From Iris pallida (lineage: Eukaryota; Streptophyta; Magnoliopsida; Asparagales; Iridaceae), in assembly GCA_029216955.1 (NCBI GenBank), contig JANAVB010029819.1:33826747-33890746 (forward strand): DNA of 64,000 nt, given 5' to 3'. Positions 39,142 to 50,655 of the stretch are shown here, piece after piece. Made by a program: the position numbers and the translations under genes. Positions within the stretch are counted from its first letter, which is position 1. Each line of letters starts with the position of its first letter. The notes under the pieces are model-generated. The model was not told the DNA's origin and ran no database searches. It saw nothing but the letters and a program-made list of their open reading frames with translations.

Positions 39142-40500
39142 TTAAAATTGTGCACAATCCTTGGGCTCGAAGTAGACCAACTTCTCCTTGAGATCATAAC
39201 CTACGTGGTAGTTCTGCTGCGCGATGTTGCCGAAGATCGGCAGCCCTCCGGACGCGCTGCTCGACGCCATCATCAGGCAGACCACGCCCTTCTTCACCTC
39301 CCGGAACGAGTTCATCGGCGGCAGCGACACCCCGCCGGTGCCGCGGAATCCGAACTCTAGAGTAGGCAGCTGGTCAAGGTCGAAGCCGCTCTCCCCGGAC
39401 ACGTCGAAGCAAAGGTCGAGTTGCCCGTCCACGTCCTCGACGGTCGGAAGCTTCACGAGCTCCGACACCTTCTTGACCAACGGCGCCAGCATGTCGGTGT
39501 CGAGTAGGGTTAGGGTTGTGCCGGAGTCGATGATGATGTTCCCTTCCGCGGCGGCGGCCTTGGAAGAAGAAGAAGAAGAGGAGCCGACGGCCTTCCTCAC
39601 GGACACCGTAGTGTTGCCGACGCTGATCGTGTCGAGCGAAAGATAGTAGAACGTGTCGATTTCCCCGAAGATGATCGGAGTCGATTTCGCGTTGCCGAAA
39701 TCGTGCTTGTCGCCGAAGTACAGCAGGCTAGTCGCGTTGTCGGCGTTCGAGTAGGGAACCAAGCAGTAGGAGAACTTGTGGTCGATCGAGGGGCCGAGCT
39801 GAGAAACGAGCGACAGCTGGCCGCCGCCGAGGCCGACGAGGCCGCCGCTTCCGACGTTGAACGTGCCGTTGCTCTCGTGGGAGCAGCCGAAGAGGACTCC
39901 CGGCACGGAGACCCTTCCCCCGCGCCCCTCCGAGTCGAAGGAGAACGTGTCGGTCGACAGCAGGCCCTTGGTGTAGGACCGGTCGCCGTAGGTGTAGTGG
40001 TACAGGCAGACGGACCGGCTGCCGCAGCCCCTCGTGGGGAGCTGGGAGCACGCGTCGTGCTCGCACGGGACCGTGTCGTACGTCGACGAGCTCCTCGGGT
40101 CGAAGACGGGGTCGCGCTGCTCGTAGCAGCTGGCGCAGGGTTCGCACTGGGTCCAGGTGAGGTCGCTGCCGGTGTCGGCTATGGCGTGGATGGTCGAGGC
40201 CGGGGTGCCCACGTTGATGACCATGAGGTACTCGTAGGTGTCCGGGATGACTTCTGACTGGAACGACGAGTTTGCGTCTGCCGATGCCGCCACGGGCGTC
40301 GTCAAGCGGTGGAAGTAGCTCGAGCGGGCCACGGAGCGGCGGACGGCCGCGGCTAGTCTTTCGGAGGGCGAGAGAGAGGGGTTGTAGAGGGGGGACCTCG
40401 GGGAGTCCCTGTGGATGAGGTCCACGTAGAAGCCACCACTTCCATAGGTGGTAGTCAAGAAGAAGAAGAAGAAAACAAGTAACAAAGAAGAAGAAGACAT
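39142..40500 (-). CDS. CDR1-like aspartic protease (pepsin family A1)
   Basis: A single uninterrupted exon of 452 residues, usual for the plant CDR1/nepenthesin-like group, which is mostly intronless at about 430-450 residues. An N-terminal signal peptide (residues 1-20, hydrophobic LLLVFFFFFLTTTYG) indicates secretion to the apoplast. The family block FYVDLIHRDSPRSPLYN follows. The TAXi_N domain starts near residue 91 (YLMVINVGTP) with the first catalytic motif DTGSDLTW (Asp109). A Cys-rich insert (residues 119-165) follows. TAXi_C holds the second catalytic motif IIDSGTTLT (Asp325), and the end has PIFGNIAQQNYHVGYD. An 8-residue Ser run (307-313 region) precedes the second lobe. Coding sequence is GC-rich. 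In Arabidopsis CDR1 acts in disease-resistance signalling; the same role here is inference. The neighbours are two LINEs. Confidence 0.95.
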   Translation of the reverse strand: MSSSSLLLVFFFFFLTTTYGSGGFYVDLIHRDSPRSPLYNPSLSPSERLAAAVRRSVARSSYFHRLTTPVAASADANSSFQSEVIPDTYEYLMVINVGTPASTIHAIADTGSDLTWTQCEPCASCYEQRDPVFDPRSSSTYDTVPCEHDACSQLPTRGCGSRSVCLYHYTYGDRSYTKGLLSTDTFSFDSEGRGGRVSVPGVLFGCSHESNGTFNVGSGGLVGLGGGQLSLVSQLGPSIDHKFSYCLVPYSNADNATSLLYFGDKHDFGNAKSTPIIFGEIDTFYYLSLDTISVGNTTVSVRKAVGSSSSSSSKAAAAEGNIIIDSGTTLTLLDTDMLAPLVKKVSELVKLPTVEDVDGQLDLCFDVSGESGFDLDQLPTLEFGFRGTGGVSLPPMNSFREVKKGVVCLMMASSSASGGLPIFGNIAQQNYHVGYDLKEKLVYFEPKDCAQF

Positions 40501-40549
40501 AGCTAGTTAGGGTTAGATGAAGTGAAGAATGAAGGAGAACGTAGCATGA

Positions 40550-40556
40550 ATTTATA
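40550..40556 (-). promoter_or_regulatory. TATA-like box of the aspartic protease gene
   Basis: TATAAAT on the minus strand, about 50 bases before the start codon at 40500. The leader would be short. Confidence 0.4.
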
Positions 40557-40992
40557 TTAGGATGAATGTATGCATGTATGTGTATATTAATTATAGGGAG
40601 GTTACGAATATTTGGAAGAGGAAATGAATCATCAGAGAGATTAATTATTTAATTTAAGAAGGAATTAAGGAGGAGGATTTTGGGCACTAATTTCCCTTTC
40701 TTAGTAGATCTTTGTGAGTTGTGATCACGTATCTTTGTAATTAATTCTTGTGCTTAAATGGTTAATATTTCATTGATTCATAAAGGACGTGTGGATCATG
40801 GTTTGTTTGCTGTGAACAATTTAAGTTTTGATCATTAATTGATATTCATCATTTTTTTTAGGATTATTAACATGTGGGCAGCCTTTTGATTGTCAATTTA
40901 TTTGGTTGAATAGGGATGGAAGAATCCATGTTTCATTTCCTTGTGATTTGGGAGTGAGAATAAACATAATGGTGACCTATTCAATCATAAAC
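40557..40992. other. Upstream region of the protease gene
   Basis: AT-rich, with no recognisable repeat or gene. It is the probable promoter and ends at the poly(A) end of LINE B. Confidence 0.4.
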
Positions 40993-41224
40993 TTTTTTTG
41001 AGCAAACATAAATTCATTCATTCATTCAAAAAAAACAGAAGTACAAGCGGATCTGTCACTAACAACAAGATCATATATACATGCAGGAATCCTATCATGA
41101 ATTTGCAGAGAATTCATAGTAGAATGTATCAGAGAAAAGGAGGCTAATTGGTGAGCACAACCATTGGCACTCCTATGAACATAAGAAAAGGAAATCTCCC
41201 TGTTGAGACTAAGAAACTTCTTTG

Positions 41225-43304
41225 CATTTGCTATGGTGTGACGAGCTAGCTAGACAGAAGAATCCTCCTGATGATTAATAGCATCAATGAGGATTTTGCA
41301 GTCCTCTTCCACAGTAATGTTTGTCAGATGGCTTCTTTCCATTAGAACAAGTGACGGATGAATACCAAGGGCTTCTGCTTCAATTGGGTTACCTCCATCT
41401 TGACATTTGGAGTAGGCTGTGATGAATGAGCCGTGAGAGTCCCTCAATATCGCTGAAGCTGCCATTTTGCCATCCAAATAAGCACCATCGAGATTTATCT
41501 TAAACTTCCCCTGATCAGGTGGTCTCCATGTAGCATGTAAGGCCAATCTGTAAGCACACAGATTGGAAGAGTCTGTACTCGAACCACATGCTGCTTCGTG
41601 TCTCTCTTGCAGAGTCTTTGCTTCATGAATAATTTTGTTGCTGCAAATTATTGAATTGTTGAAAATGTAGTTGTTCCTGGCCTTCCAGATTGACCACATC
41701 TGATAAAGACAACTTGATATAGTATCCTTGTCACCATCTTTGAGGATTGTGGATAATAATGAGGAAATGGTTGTATGGGGATGAATCAGACGTGAAATTA
41801 CAACATTCTTTTGCCAAGACAAACCTGAAAAAGAACAATGTAAAATAAGGTGGTCAGTAGTTTCATCACATACCTTGCATATTGGACATGTTGCTTCAAT
41901 GTCATTGATTCGTCGATTGATATTTGAATTGGTGGGTAATGAATTAGTCAGCACTCTCCAGGCGAATAGGAGGACACGGGGATAAATGTGAGTTTGTTTC
42001 CAAAACTTCTTCCAGTCGTTGAACACAAGATTAACCGAAGATGTGTGATCAATATGATGAATGGCCCTGTATCCCGATTTTGTAGTGAATTCCCCATCCG
42101 CAGTATGTTTCCAAATAAGTTTATCAACAGTGCAATTCCTAGATAAAGGAATGTTGAGAATAGCCTGAGCTTCATGAGGTGGAAAACAGACATAAATAAG
42201 ATGTTCTTTCCAGATGAACAAATCGCTGTTAATGAGATCTTCAACAGATTGGACTGCTCTATTAGCAACATTATATCCTGATACTCTGTTGTTAGGTAGA
42301 TTTGGAACCGAAGGATCTGTCCAAATATTGATGTTTGCACCATTACCAACTGACCAGACAACATTTCCATTGAGAAACTCTGCTTTTCAAAATACTAGTC
42401 CATATATATGATGAAGAATGGGAAGGATTAACCGTCCAAAAATTAGATGAATGGAGATATTTACTTCTAAGGAGAGAAGCCCATATGGAAGTAGAATCAG
42501 TAATGAACCTCCATGAAAGTTTAAGCAAAAGAGATAAGTTCATAATGTGAGGATCACAAATACCCAAACCATCTTGAAATTTCGGTTTTGTAAATAAGGA
42601 CCATGGTGTGAAATACATTTTCCTGGTATTAGTATTAGATCCCCACCAGAAATCCCGTTGGTGTTTGGATAGAGAATTTGTGACAGTCTTCGGGATTAAG
42701 TATGAAGAGAAATGATATGTAGGAAGAGATGAAAGAGTAGATTTGATAAGTGTAGTGCGAGCGGCATGTGAAAGACAATTATGTTTCCAGCCACTAAGCT
42801 TGTGAAGACTGGTGTTGAGAAGTTCAGAGTATGTTCTGATGCGAGATTTTGGTTGAAGAATTTTGTGGCCAAGATAATTATCCCAAGGATCCATAGGTTT
42901 TACACCAAATAAATTAATGTAGAGATTTCGCATATAAGGGTCGATTTTCTTAGAGAGATATAATGAAGATTTTGCAAGGTTTATACGTTGTCCCGACCAG
43001 GATTCAAAATACTTAATGATGATTTGAGCTTGGGTGATATTATGAAGGGAACAGGTACCAAATAACAGCAAGTCATCTGCAAATGCCAGATGAGAAAAAG
43101 ATATTGGGCAATACTTCAGTTTGAAGCTCTCATAAAGCATATTCCTCTCCATGATATGAATAAAGGTGGATAATATTTCCATGCTCATTATAAACAAATA
43201 TGGAGATAATGGACATCCCTGGCGAATACCACAGGAAGGAAGAAACTTGTTAGTTGGTTTGCCATTAACAAGAACAGCAAAGGAAACCGAAGTAATGCAT
43301 TCCA
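41225..43304 (-). pseudogene. LINE B ORF2, 3' half (RT active site, zf-RVT, RNase H)
   Basis: Directly after the CACTA insertion the frame resumes with SVSFAVLVNGKPTNKF, then RQGCPLSPYLFI and the RT catalytic box AFADDLLLFG (around 43080). The frame shifts near 42350. The zinc-binding domain has HIYPRVLLFAWRVL and CPICKVCDETTDHLILHC. RNase H starts FKINLDGAYLDG and retains an IEAEALG block; a stop at 41250 cuts it. The final conserved RNase H sequence continues in frame past the stop for a short distance. Confidence 0.85.
43302..43304. repeat. Target-site duplication CCA (left) of CACTA element 2
   Basis: CCA precedes CACTACACC here and follows GGTGTAGTG at 48835-48837. Removing 43305-48837 restores continuity of the LINE RT region. 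Confidence 0.85.
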
Positions 43305-43429
43305 CACTACACCAAATTGTTCAATTTCTAATGGCCCCGTTACAAATTACTAACTAGGTCATTCCGTTAGTATTCACTAGTCTGTTACAAATATATATCC
43401 CTTAAATAAAGTAATTGTTGGTGAAAAAA

Positions 43430-43800
43430 TCTGGCGGACAAATAGAAAGAAGCCAAAAATAATTGGCGCCCCAATTTCCCTCCAACTTCTGCGCCCTAAT
43501 TTCCCAATTTCCTTCCAACTTCTGTATATACACCCATCAATTCTCTCTCTTTCTCTCTTATTCACAAATCTAAACAAATTGGTTTGCATACGACTTGTTT
43601 TTTCCCTAACCAGCTCGTTGTCCGCGACAACTCCGGCTGGCCAACCACCTTGGAGGCTCGACTTCGGCGACCTAACCAACTCATCGTCTGCGGCAACTCC
43701 GACTTGGTTTTTTTTTCTTGATTTATTATCTAGGTATAATAATTGGGGGTTTTGTAAGCATAATATAGAATCAATGATATCTAGGGTTATGTTTCCTTAA
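43430..43800 (+). other. Leader-like segment in CACTA element 2
   Basis: A CT-rich tract (TTCTCTCTCTTTCTCTC at about 43541) precedes a GC-richer stretch. In it a 34-base unit around CCAGCTCGTTGTCCGCGACA is repeated in diverged form 66 bases on. It looks like a captured promoter/leader and first exon; the protein is not recognised. Confidence 0.35.
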
Positions 43801-44763
43801 AGTCGATCTATAACCCTTAATTTAATTTATATTATTTTTTAGGACTTTTACTGTTCCTGGTAGATTTGTATCGATCTTTATTTTACAACTATGCTTTCAC
43901 AAAATTTAGTTTGTGAAATTATTGCATAATTTCATATAAATATCCCCTTTAGGTCTTGTCCTGTGTTAAAGCTATAGAAACATGTCAACATATATCTCTT
44001 TGGTCTGGAGAATCCCCCAGATGTTAAACCGTATATGCGGTGTTGTTCATTCTTTTCATTATTATTCTCTTTTGTACGATGCTTGGATCTCTAACTGCAT
44101 CCTTTCTGAAAATAGTGAATCCCTTTAGGTGCTTAAAATGGCTTAGGAGAATCCTTGCTAAACCAGTTGGACAAATGGACTTTTCTGCTTGTTATGGGAT
44201 TAAATTGGAGGGCATTATATGTTAGGTATAAATGTTGTTGTATGGTATCTCTTCTTTTTGACAGTTAATTGGTCTGCACAAATTACTTATGACTTGTTGC
44301 ATTATATGGAGCCAAATGTGGCTGATAAGTTGTGGTTGCTAGGTTGCGGTATTTTTGTTTCCCTTGTGAAGCTTTGTTGCCATCAGAAAGATGGTTAAAC
44401 TTGTGGAAAGCAGTGACCTATATTCAATGAAACCAAAATGGTGTTCCCACTAGCTGCAGTTCCAATCTAATGACAGACTATGATTCCAAACTTTCAAACA
44501 TGCTTTGTGCAGTTTTGATCCATCTTGTGCTTTGAGACATATTGTTAAGAACCTTTTTCATAAAAAAAACATGCGTCTCCTTGGAAGGAAACAAAAGGCC
44601 TGTGATAGACACCACTGGTTATATTCTGATATTGGTGGGCTTTTCTTTGGGGATCTGTATTGAATTTCTATCTAAGAAATCACAGCAGCAAAGCGTATAT
44701 AGGATCGTCATTGTATTGATTTTAGAACATCATTGCATGTCTAACACAATGCTTTTTCTGTAG

Positions 44764-45330
44764 CTTCAAATTGGTCCTCCACCTGATGAAATTTCTATGG
44801 CATGCATTCTTTGGGACTTGTTGCATGCAATTGAATATCTGCACAGTGAAGGAAAAATTCACCGAGATATCAAAGGTCACACTCAAAGTCCTTTCTGTTT
44901 TTTATGCTTCCAAGTTTTGCATTGAAATGTACGTATTCATCTCCTATATGCTTATGTAAAATGTTGCTTGAAATTAGCATGAATGGCTGCAGTTCTCTTC
45001 ACTAGTAGTGAGATGACTACTATTATGTCTTCTATGATTATGAAACATTGTTAAAACAAATTATCTTAATTTCCTATTCATGTTATTTCTGGCAACTGTA
45101 AATATTTTATTGAACGAGAGTGGAGATGTTAAGGTTAGTAAATTTATTAGTTTGAAAATCATGTCATTGATTGAATATCATTTAAAGACGAGGATGGAGC
45201 TTTTTACAATTAGTTCTTACATTATGTCTGCTTTTTTAATTGCCATATTTTAGGTTGCTGACTTTGGTGTTTCCGCAGAATTAACAAAGACGATTTCCAG
45301 GAGAAACGTGATTCATCAAGAATCTTTATT
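44764..45330 (+). pseudogene. Fragment of a Ste20/MAP4K-like (GCK-III) protein kinase gene
   Basis: Three exon pieces in order. The first (44764-44875) reads LQIGPPPDEISMACILWDLL then HAIEYLHSEGKIHRDIK, with the catalytic HRDIK, and has AG before and GT after. The second (about 45094-45133) reads NILLNESGDVK followed by GT. The third (45254 to about 45315) reads VADFGVSAELTKTISRRN, with the metal-binding DFG. This is subdomains V-VII of plant MAP4K alpha/MST3-like kinases. After RRN the match to the expected TFVGTPFWMAPE is lost. The glycine loop and the rest of the kinase are absent, so it is a captured pseudogene fragment with its introns. Confidence 0.85.
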
Positions 45331-47517
45331 ATCTACTTCACGTTTTATGCGTGAGTGCATCACTGTTTCATTATCGTAATTAGCAGTCATGTAGCTTATA
45401 TACCTTAATGTGACAATACTTTAGATCTCTTTTTATGTTTTTCAAATTATACACTTACATACATTAGAGGTGAAGGGGTGTCTCTGCATTAGAAGATTGT
45501 CTAATACTGCATGCATGTATCCTCAGTACTCCCGAGAGCTACACACTATGCCTATGATTGGAGATTTTTGTCCTCGTTACTCCTGATTGCAATGTGTTTT
45601 GCCTGCACGTATTCATCATCCGCTTTATAGGGCTAACCTAGGCCCTGCTTCTACTTAGCTTCTATGCAATTATGTGGATCAAATAGTCCTTTGTTACATT
45701 CTTAAATGCATTCGGAACTTCAACTTTATGAAGATGACATAAAATAAAATGAGGGTCATCCACATATCTCATACCCAAAAGTTTCGGTTTATAATATGGA
45801 GTTAGGATTCATAATTGAATGTTGTTAGGGACTTGAAAGACCCTTCTTTAGAAACAAGGGAATAAGTATATGGTTAGTCCACCCACACATACAACTGCTC
45901 TTTGTAGCCTTTTGTGTCGAGGCTCTCTCTCTCTTTTCTGTTGCTATTAGCCTATGAATTTGAGACCAACTTGGAGGAACACATCACATCAAATTCCATT
46001 TCTGTAGCAATCCAGAATTTGCATGTTTCAGGAACTCATCATGAAGTGCAGTTACGTCTTGAATTATGTCGGTAAAGTCTCCGTTATGTATTCAGTTACA
46101 TACAGAAAAGCATGTTATGTCTGGGTTATGATGAATACGATGCCTAGTTTTGTGACAGAGAATGATTAACATTTTATAACACGAGTTCCATATAAGTGGA
46201 GGTGTTATTCTTCTTCCAAGCAATATCATACATAATTGGGTTGAAAAAGTGGATGTTATTGAAGTTTTGGTTGTAAATCATTATCACTGCTTTTGGAAAA
46301 TAGAGTAAATGGGACTTTGTCTATATATGTAAAATAGGATGTACTAATTGTAGTTGCATTCTTACTCCTTACAGGTAACTACAAAGCCCCTGCAAGAATC
46401 GCCATGAGCCTGCTTTTGTGAAATATCCCTTACAGGTAACTACGAAGCTGCAATATTTCTTATGTCTTAATATTTTCGATAATAGATTCAATTTGTATAC
46501 TTTATTTGTATATAAACGATATAAGTTTTAGATAATCTAATATTGATGAAATGTTGCTTCAAAAGTGAAGTGGTTGTTTCTATGAAAAATTCTCAGGAAA
46601 CTTGCCGCTTCTTCATCTCATGCTTGCCAGAAATTAGTAGAGGTCCCATAACAGAGCTGATTTAAGAAAAAGACTTTGGATGGGCAGTGATGGTCCCTTA
46701 ACAGAGCTGATTTATACCCCCAATAAATGTGTATTCATTAAGAATGATCATTAAGGCTCAGTCGTCACGAATTGATTAGCCAAAATTTTGTTTACATAGG
46801 CTTTGGATGGGCTGTGATGGTCTCAGAGGACCAATACTCTATGGTACAGGATTTCACATCAAGAGGGATGCATTATGGTACAAAACTGGGCAACACTACA
46901 ATAGAAGGTATTATAAGTACATAGCCGAGCACACGCATTAATTTACAATAATTGATCTCTTAATTTAATTAACAGAAGTGTAACGCTAAAATATTGACAG
47001 AGTAATTAGCTTCTTCTGAATGTTTGTTTCTATATGGATATAGAATTGTGGGTTTTATTAAAAACTGTTCTTATGTTCATCTCTTAGCAATATATTTGCT
47101 TACTTTATTGAATCTCTCATACTCAATTATTATAGACTGGACGAATCACTTAACATTGATATGTATCATCTTATTTTAATTTCCTGGTGTGCGCCATGTT
47201 CCAATGATTATTGTGTTTTTTATAATTGCAGATGACTATCAATTACATGAACGGAAGGAAGAATGGCATGTTCACGGATCGATATGGTTTTTCATCGGCA
47301 ATGGTTTCTTATTAACTGTTTACCTCTTGTACTCTTAATATTGTTTCCCTTGTAACTTATGGAGAAATTATTATTTCTTTATGAAAGCTAAAGTTGAGAA
47401 ATATCGATGCTCATTCCAGCGATGTGGCACTTATTCTGCTTGGTCCATGCTTAGTGGCATATGAGCTAGCTTAAGACTTTTTCAGTTTCTCTCAGGAAGC
47501 GAGTGATTTTGTTCAAA
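45331..47517. other. Unassigned interior of CACTA element 2
   Basis: AT-rich, intron-like sequence without a convincing frame. The segment may be captured intron and exon pieces downstream of the kinase exons; nothing is identifiable. Confidence 0.3.
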
Positions 47518-47525
47518 GTCATGCT

Positions 47526-47794
47526 TAGGGCTGCAAATGAGCCAAGCCGTTCGCGAGTTGCTCGAAGCTCAGCTCGATAAAAGCTTGTTTGAGCTCGGTT
47601 CGTTTAGTAAACAAGCTGAGCTCAAGCTTTATTTTTGAGCTCGTTTAATAAACAAGCCAAGCTCAAGCTTAGAAGTACTCGGCTCGATTGAGCTTACGAG
47701 CTGGCTCGTTTATGAGCTTGCAAGCTAGCTTGTTTAGAAGCTCGTTTAGGAGCTCGTTTAGGAGCTTATTTAGAAGCTTGTTTGTTCTTTGTTG

Positions 47795-47870
<76 letters not shown>

Positions 47871-48301
47871 CGATATATATATAACGATATGATTGTGTGT
47901 ATTATATATTTATGTCCTTAATAAGTGATATTAGGAACTTTTTTTAATTAAAGTTTTATAAATAAATTGTTAATATTTCATATACTTGAAATCAAACCTT
48001 ACTAGCTTGAATTCAAGCTCGCTTGAATTCAAGCTTAATGAGGTTGAAATAAAGTTGAGAGACAAGCTTGATTTCAAGCTTATCGAGCTTGTTTATCAAG
48101 CTTGAATCAAGCTTCCTTATCAAGCCAAGCTCGAGCTCAAACCAAGCCAAGCTCAAGCTTAATATAAACAAGCTCGAGCCAAGCTCAAGCATCAAATAAA
48201 AAACTTATCAAGCTCGAGCTCGAGCTCGAGCTTGAATAATTCTAGTCAAGCCAAGCTCAGCTTGCAAAAGCTTGGCTCGGCTCGGCTCGTTTGCAGCCCT
48301 A
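47526..48301. mobile_element. hAT-type MITE, copy 1
   Basis: Terminal inverted repeats TAGGGCTGCAAATGAGCC and (complement) TAGGGCTGCAAACGAGCC, with an 8-base target duplication GTCATGCT at 47518-47525 and 48302-48309. The 776-base interior is made of repeated GAGCTCG and AAGCTTG words in mirrored arms, with a TA array at 47799-47869. No transposase. Confidence 0.9.
47799..47869. repeat. TA dinucleotide array
   Basis: About 70 bases of (TA)n in the centre of MITE copy 1; copy 2 has only a short remnant there. Confidence 0.95.
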
Positions 48302-48837
48302 GTCATGCTATGCCAGAAACATATTTTAGTTTTGGAAGGTTCTTTTGTTTATACACTTGCGACATACTGTTTAAGTTTAATTTCTTCTCTAGAAACCTGA
48401 ACTATTGTCTCTATCGGTCTATTGGAGCAAACTGTATGAACATAGTTAGTTATATGAATAAAACAAAAATGAATAGTAAATGACTGCATTATTTCATTAG
48501 TATTTAATTCTAAAATTAATTTTTTCTATTTTTTAAAATATACTAAAGTCCTATGACCGTTAGTATTGGATTCTAAATTTTTTTTTTCATATTTTAAAAT
48601 ATACTAACGGTCATAGCCCGTTAGTATTAATATATAACATATATTTATATGTTTGTTAGAAAAATAATTACTAACAGCTATAGCCGTTAGAAATAGTTAA
48701 AATACTAACGGACATGGTCCGTTAGAAGGACAGTTAGTAATATTACCCACGCCTATATACTCACGGCATTTTCCCGTTAGAATTTATTTTGTAACATGTC
48801 TAGACCGTTACAATTCAGGTGTTTTGGTGTAGTGCCA

Positions 48838-50655
48838 TGATGAGATCATGGGATTTACCAACAATACCAAAACCAGATAATGCTTGGCTGATAATACCCC
48901 AATGCAATCTATCATATGCCTTAGACATGTCAAGTTTAAGAGCAAAGGAACCTTTATTAGGACTTGATCTCGAGATTGAGTGAAGTATTTCATGAGCTAA
49001 AAGGACATTATCACCAATGTATCTCCCAGGAACGAAGGCATTTTGTAGAGGATTGATGATTGTATGAAGGTGGTGTCGTAGACGGTTGGCTAAGATCTTT
49101 GTAATGACTTTGTATAAGACATTACAAAGAGCTATCGGTCGAAATTCAGAAGGGGAACTGGGATTTTTCATTTTGGGAATCAATGCAATAAAAGTATGAT
49201 TAAGAAGAGATGGCATTGTACCCGAAGTAAAAAAATCCTGGATTAGAAGGGTTACCTCTTGACCAAAAGTATCCCAATTTTGTTGGTAGAATGCAGCTGG
49301 AAACCGTCAGGACCTGGAGATTTATATGGACTCATATTTTTTATGACAGATAGAATTTCATCTTTGGTTGGTGTTGCATGAAGACCCTCATTATTAAATG
49401 CATCCAGACGAGAGAGTTCATGAAGAATATGATCTGGAACTGGTTGATGAATTGAAGACTGGAAACGATCTCTGAAGTGAGCTTCAAAAGCATTAGATAT
49501 GTCCACCTGAGAAGTTAATATGGATCCATTATCAGCTCTTATAGTATGGATAGTATTCCTGTGCTTCCTGATAGTAGCTGATAAATGAAAGAACTTTGTG
49601 TTTCTATCCCCTTCCCGTAACCATGAATTGTTTGATCGCTGCTTCCAGTATAAGTCTTTTTGTAATAATAGTTTGTTCAACCAAATCTGGATGTCTTTTT
49701 CTTCAGCATGTATGGCTTCAGTAGGAGGAAGACCCTGAATAGTAAGTAGCCGATCCTGACAATGATTAATGTCAATATCAAGATGACGAAGTCTTGAATT
49801 CCCCCACTTATGTAATTTAGGCAATAAACTCCTCAACTTAGGCAGAAACTCTTGGGTTCGAGTGGTCCTCCACAATTCTTTGATCACATTCTTATAATCT
49901 GGTTCGTGAGACCAAGCAGCCTCAAACCTGATAATTGGTCTGTATTTAACCAATGAAGTATTCAACTGCAATAGGATCGGATTATGGTCACTATTGAAAC
50001 ATGGTAGATGTAGTATCCCAGCTTTAGGATAGAGAGAAACCCATTTGGTATCTGCCATGGCTCGATCTAATCTTTCAGCAACATTACATCTAGGAGATCT
50101 ACGGTTATTCCATGTAAAAGCAGGGCCAGAATAATTAATATCCATAGCACCAACATAATTAAACCACTTGATGAATGATTTATGATGGTGATAATTGAAT
50201 GAAGAACCCCCACATTTCTCAGAAGGATGAAGAATGGAATTACAATCACCAATGCATAACCATGGATCAGTTATAGCTCTAACCACAGCTTCCAGTTGGT
50301 ACCAGAACATAGGTCTATTCAACACCATTGGAGGGCCATATAAGAAGAGGATATGCCATGTTAGAGTACTGTTAATAGACATGAATGAGGTATGAATATA
50401 GTTTGGCGTGGAGGAGATGATAGTGATGTTGATATCAGCCTTCCAACATAAAAGTAACCCACCCGACATGCCATTTGAGGACAGAGCATAACAATGTGGA
50501 AAACCCAATGTATTAGATAGAGAAGAAGCTACATTTGACGAGCATCTTGTTTCCGATAAGAAAATGATACTAGGATTAGATGTCCGGAGAAATGAATGAA
50601 TAGTACGAATTGTCGGGTCATTTCTCAAACCCCGACAATTCCATGAGAAGATCAT
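48838..50655 (-). pseudogene. LINE B ORF2, 5' half (endonuclease and RT start)
   Basis: Start at 50655 with MIFSWNCRGLRNDPTIRTIH. The endonuclease is intact over about 240 residues, with SETRCSS, WLCIGDCNSILHPSEKCGG and FNSDHNPILL (the Asp and His of SDH are the catalytic pair). Linker and RT follow: YKSPGPDG near 49310, then a frameshift near 49300, then FRPIALCNVLYKVITKILA and LKLDMSKAYDR. CACTA element 2 interrupts the RT just after GKSHDLIM. The 5' start is preceded by ORF1 with a 4-base overlap (50652-50655). Confidence 0.85.

Larger units (their letters stand above)
43305..48834. mobile_element. CACTA element 2 with captured kinase fragment
   Basis: Perfect terminal inverted repeat CACTACACCAAA, with CCA duplications. 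The subterminal regions are full of CCGTTAGTA/ACTAACGG motifs (48540-48800, fewer at 43320-43390), as expected for CACTA elements. It is 5,530 bases, or about 4.75 kb without the nested hAT MITE. No transposase seen. It contains an intron-exon fragment of a Ste20-type kinase gene, and other intron-like sequence I cannot assign. Confidence 0.9.

Noticed and set aside
39703..40257. 184-codon frame on the plus strand
   Set aside because: Antisense shadow of the GC-rich aspartic protease exon.
46894..46915. CACTACAATA motif as a further CACTA end (also at 58664)
   Set aside because: No partner inverted repeat, subterminal repeats or duplication could be found. The two sites share only about 20 bases of context.
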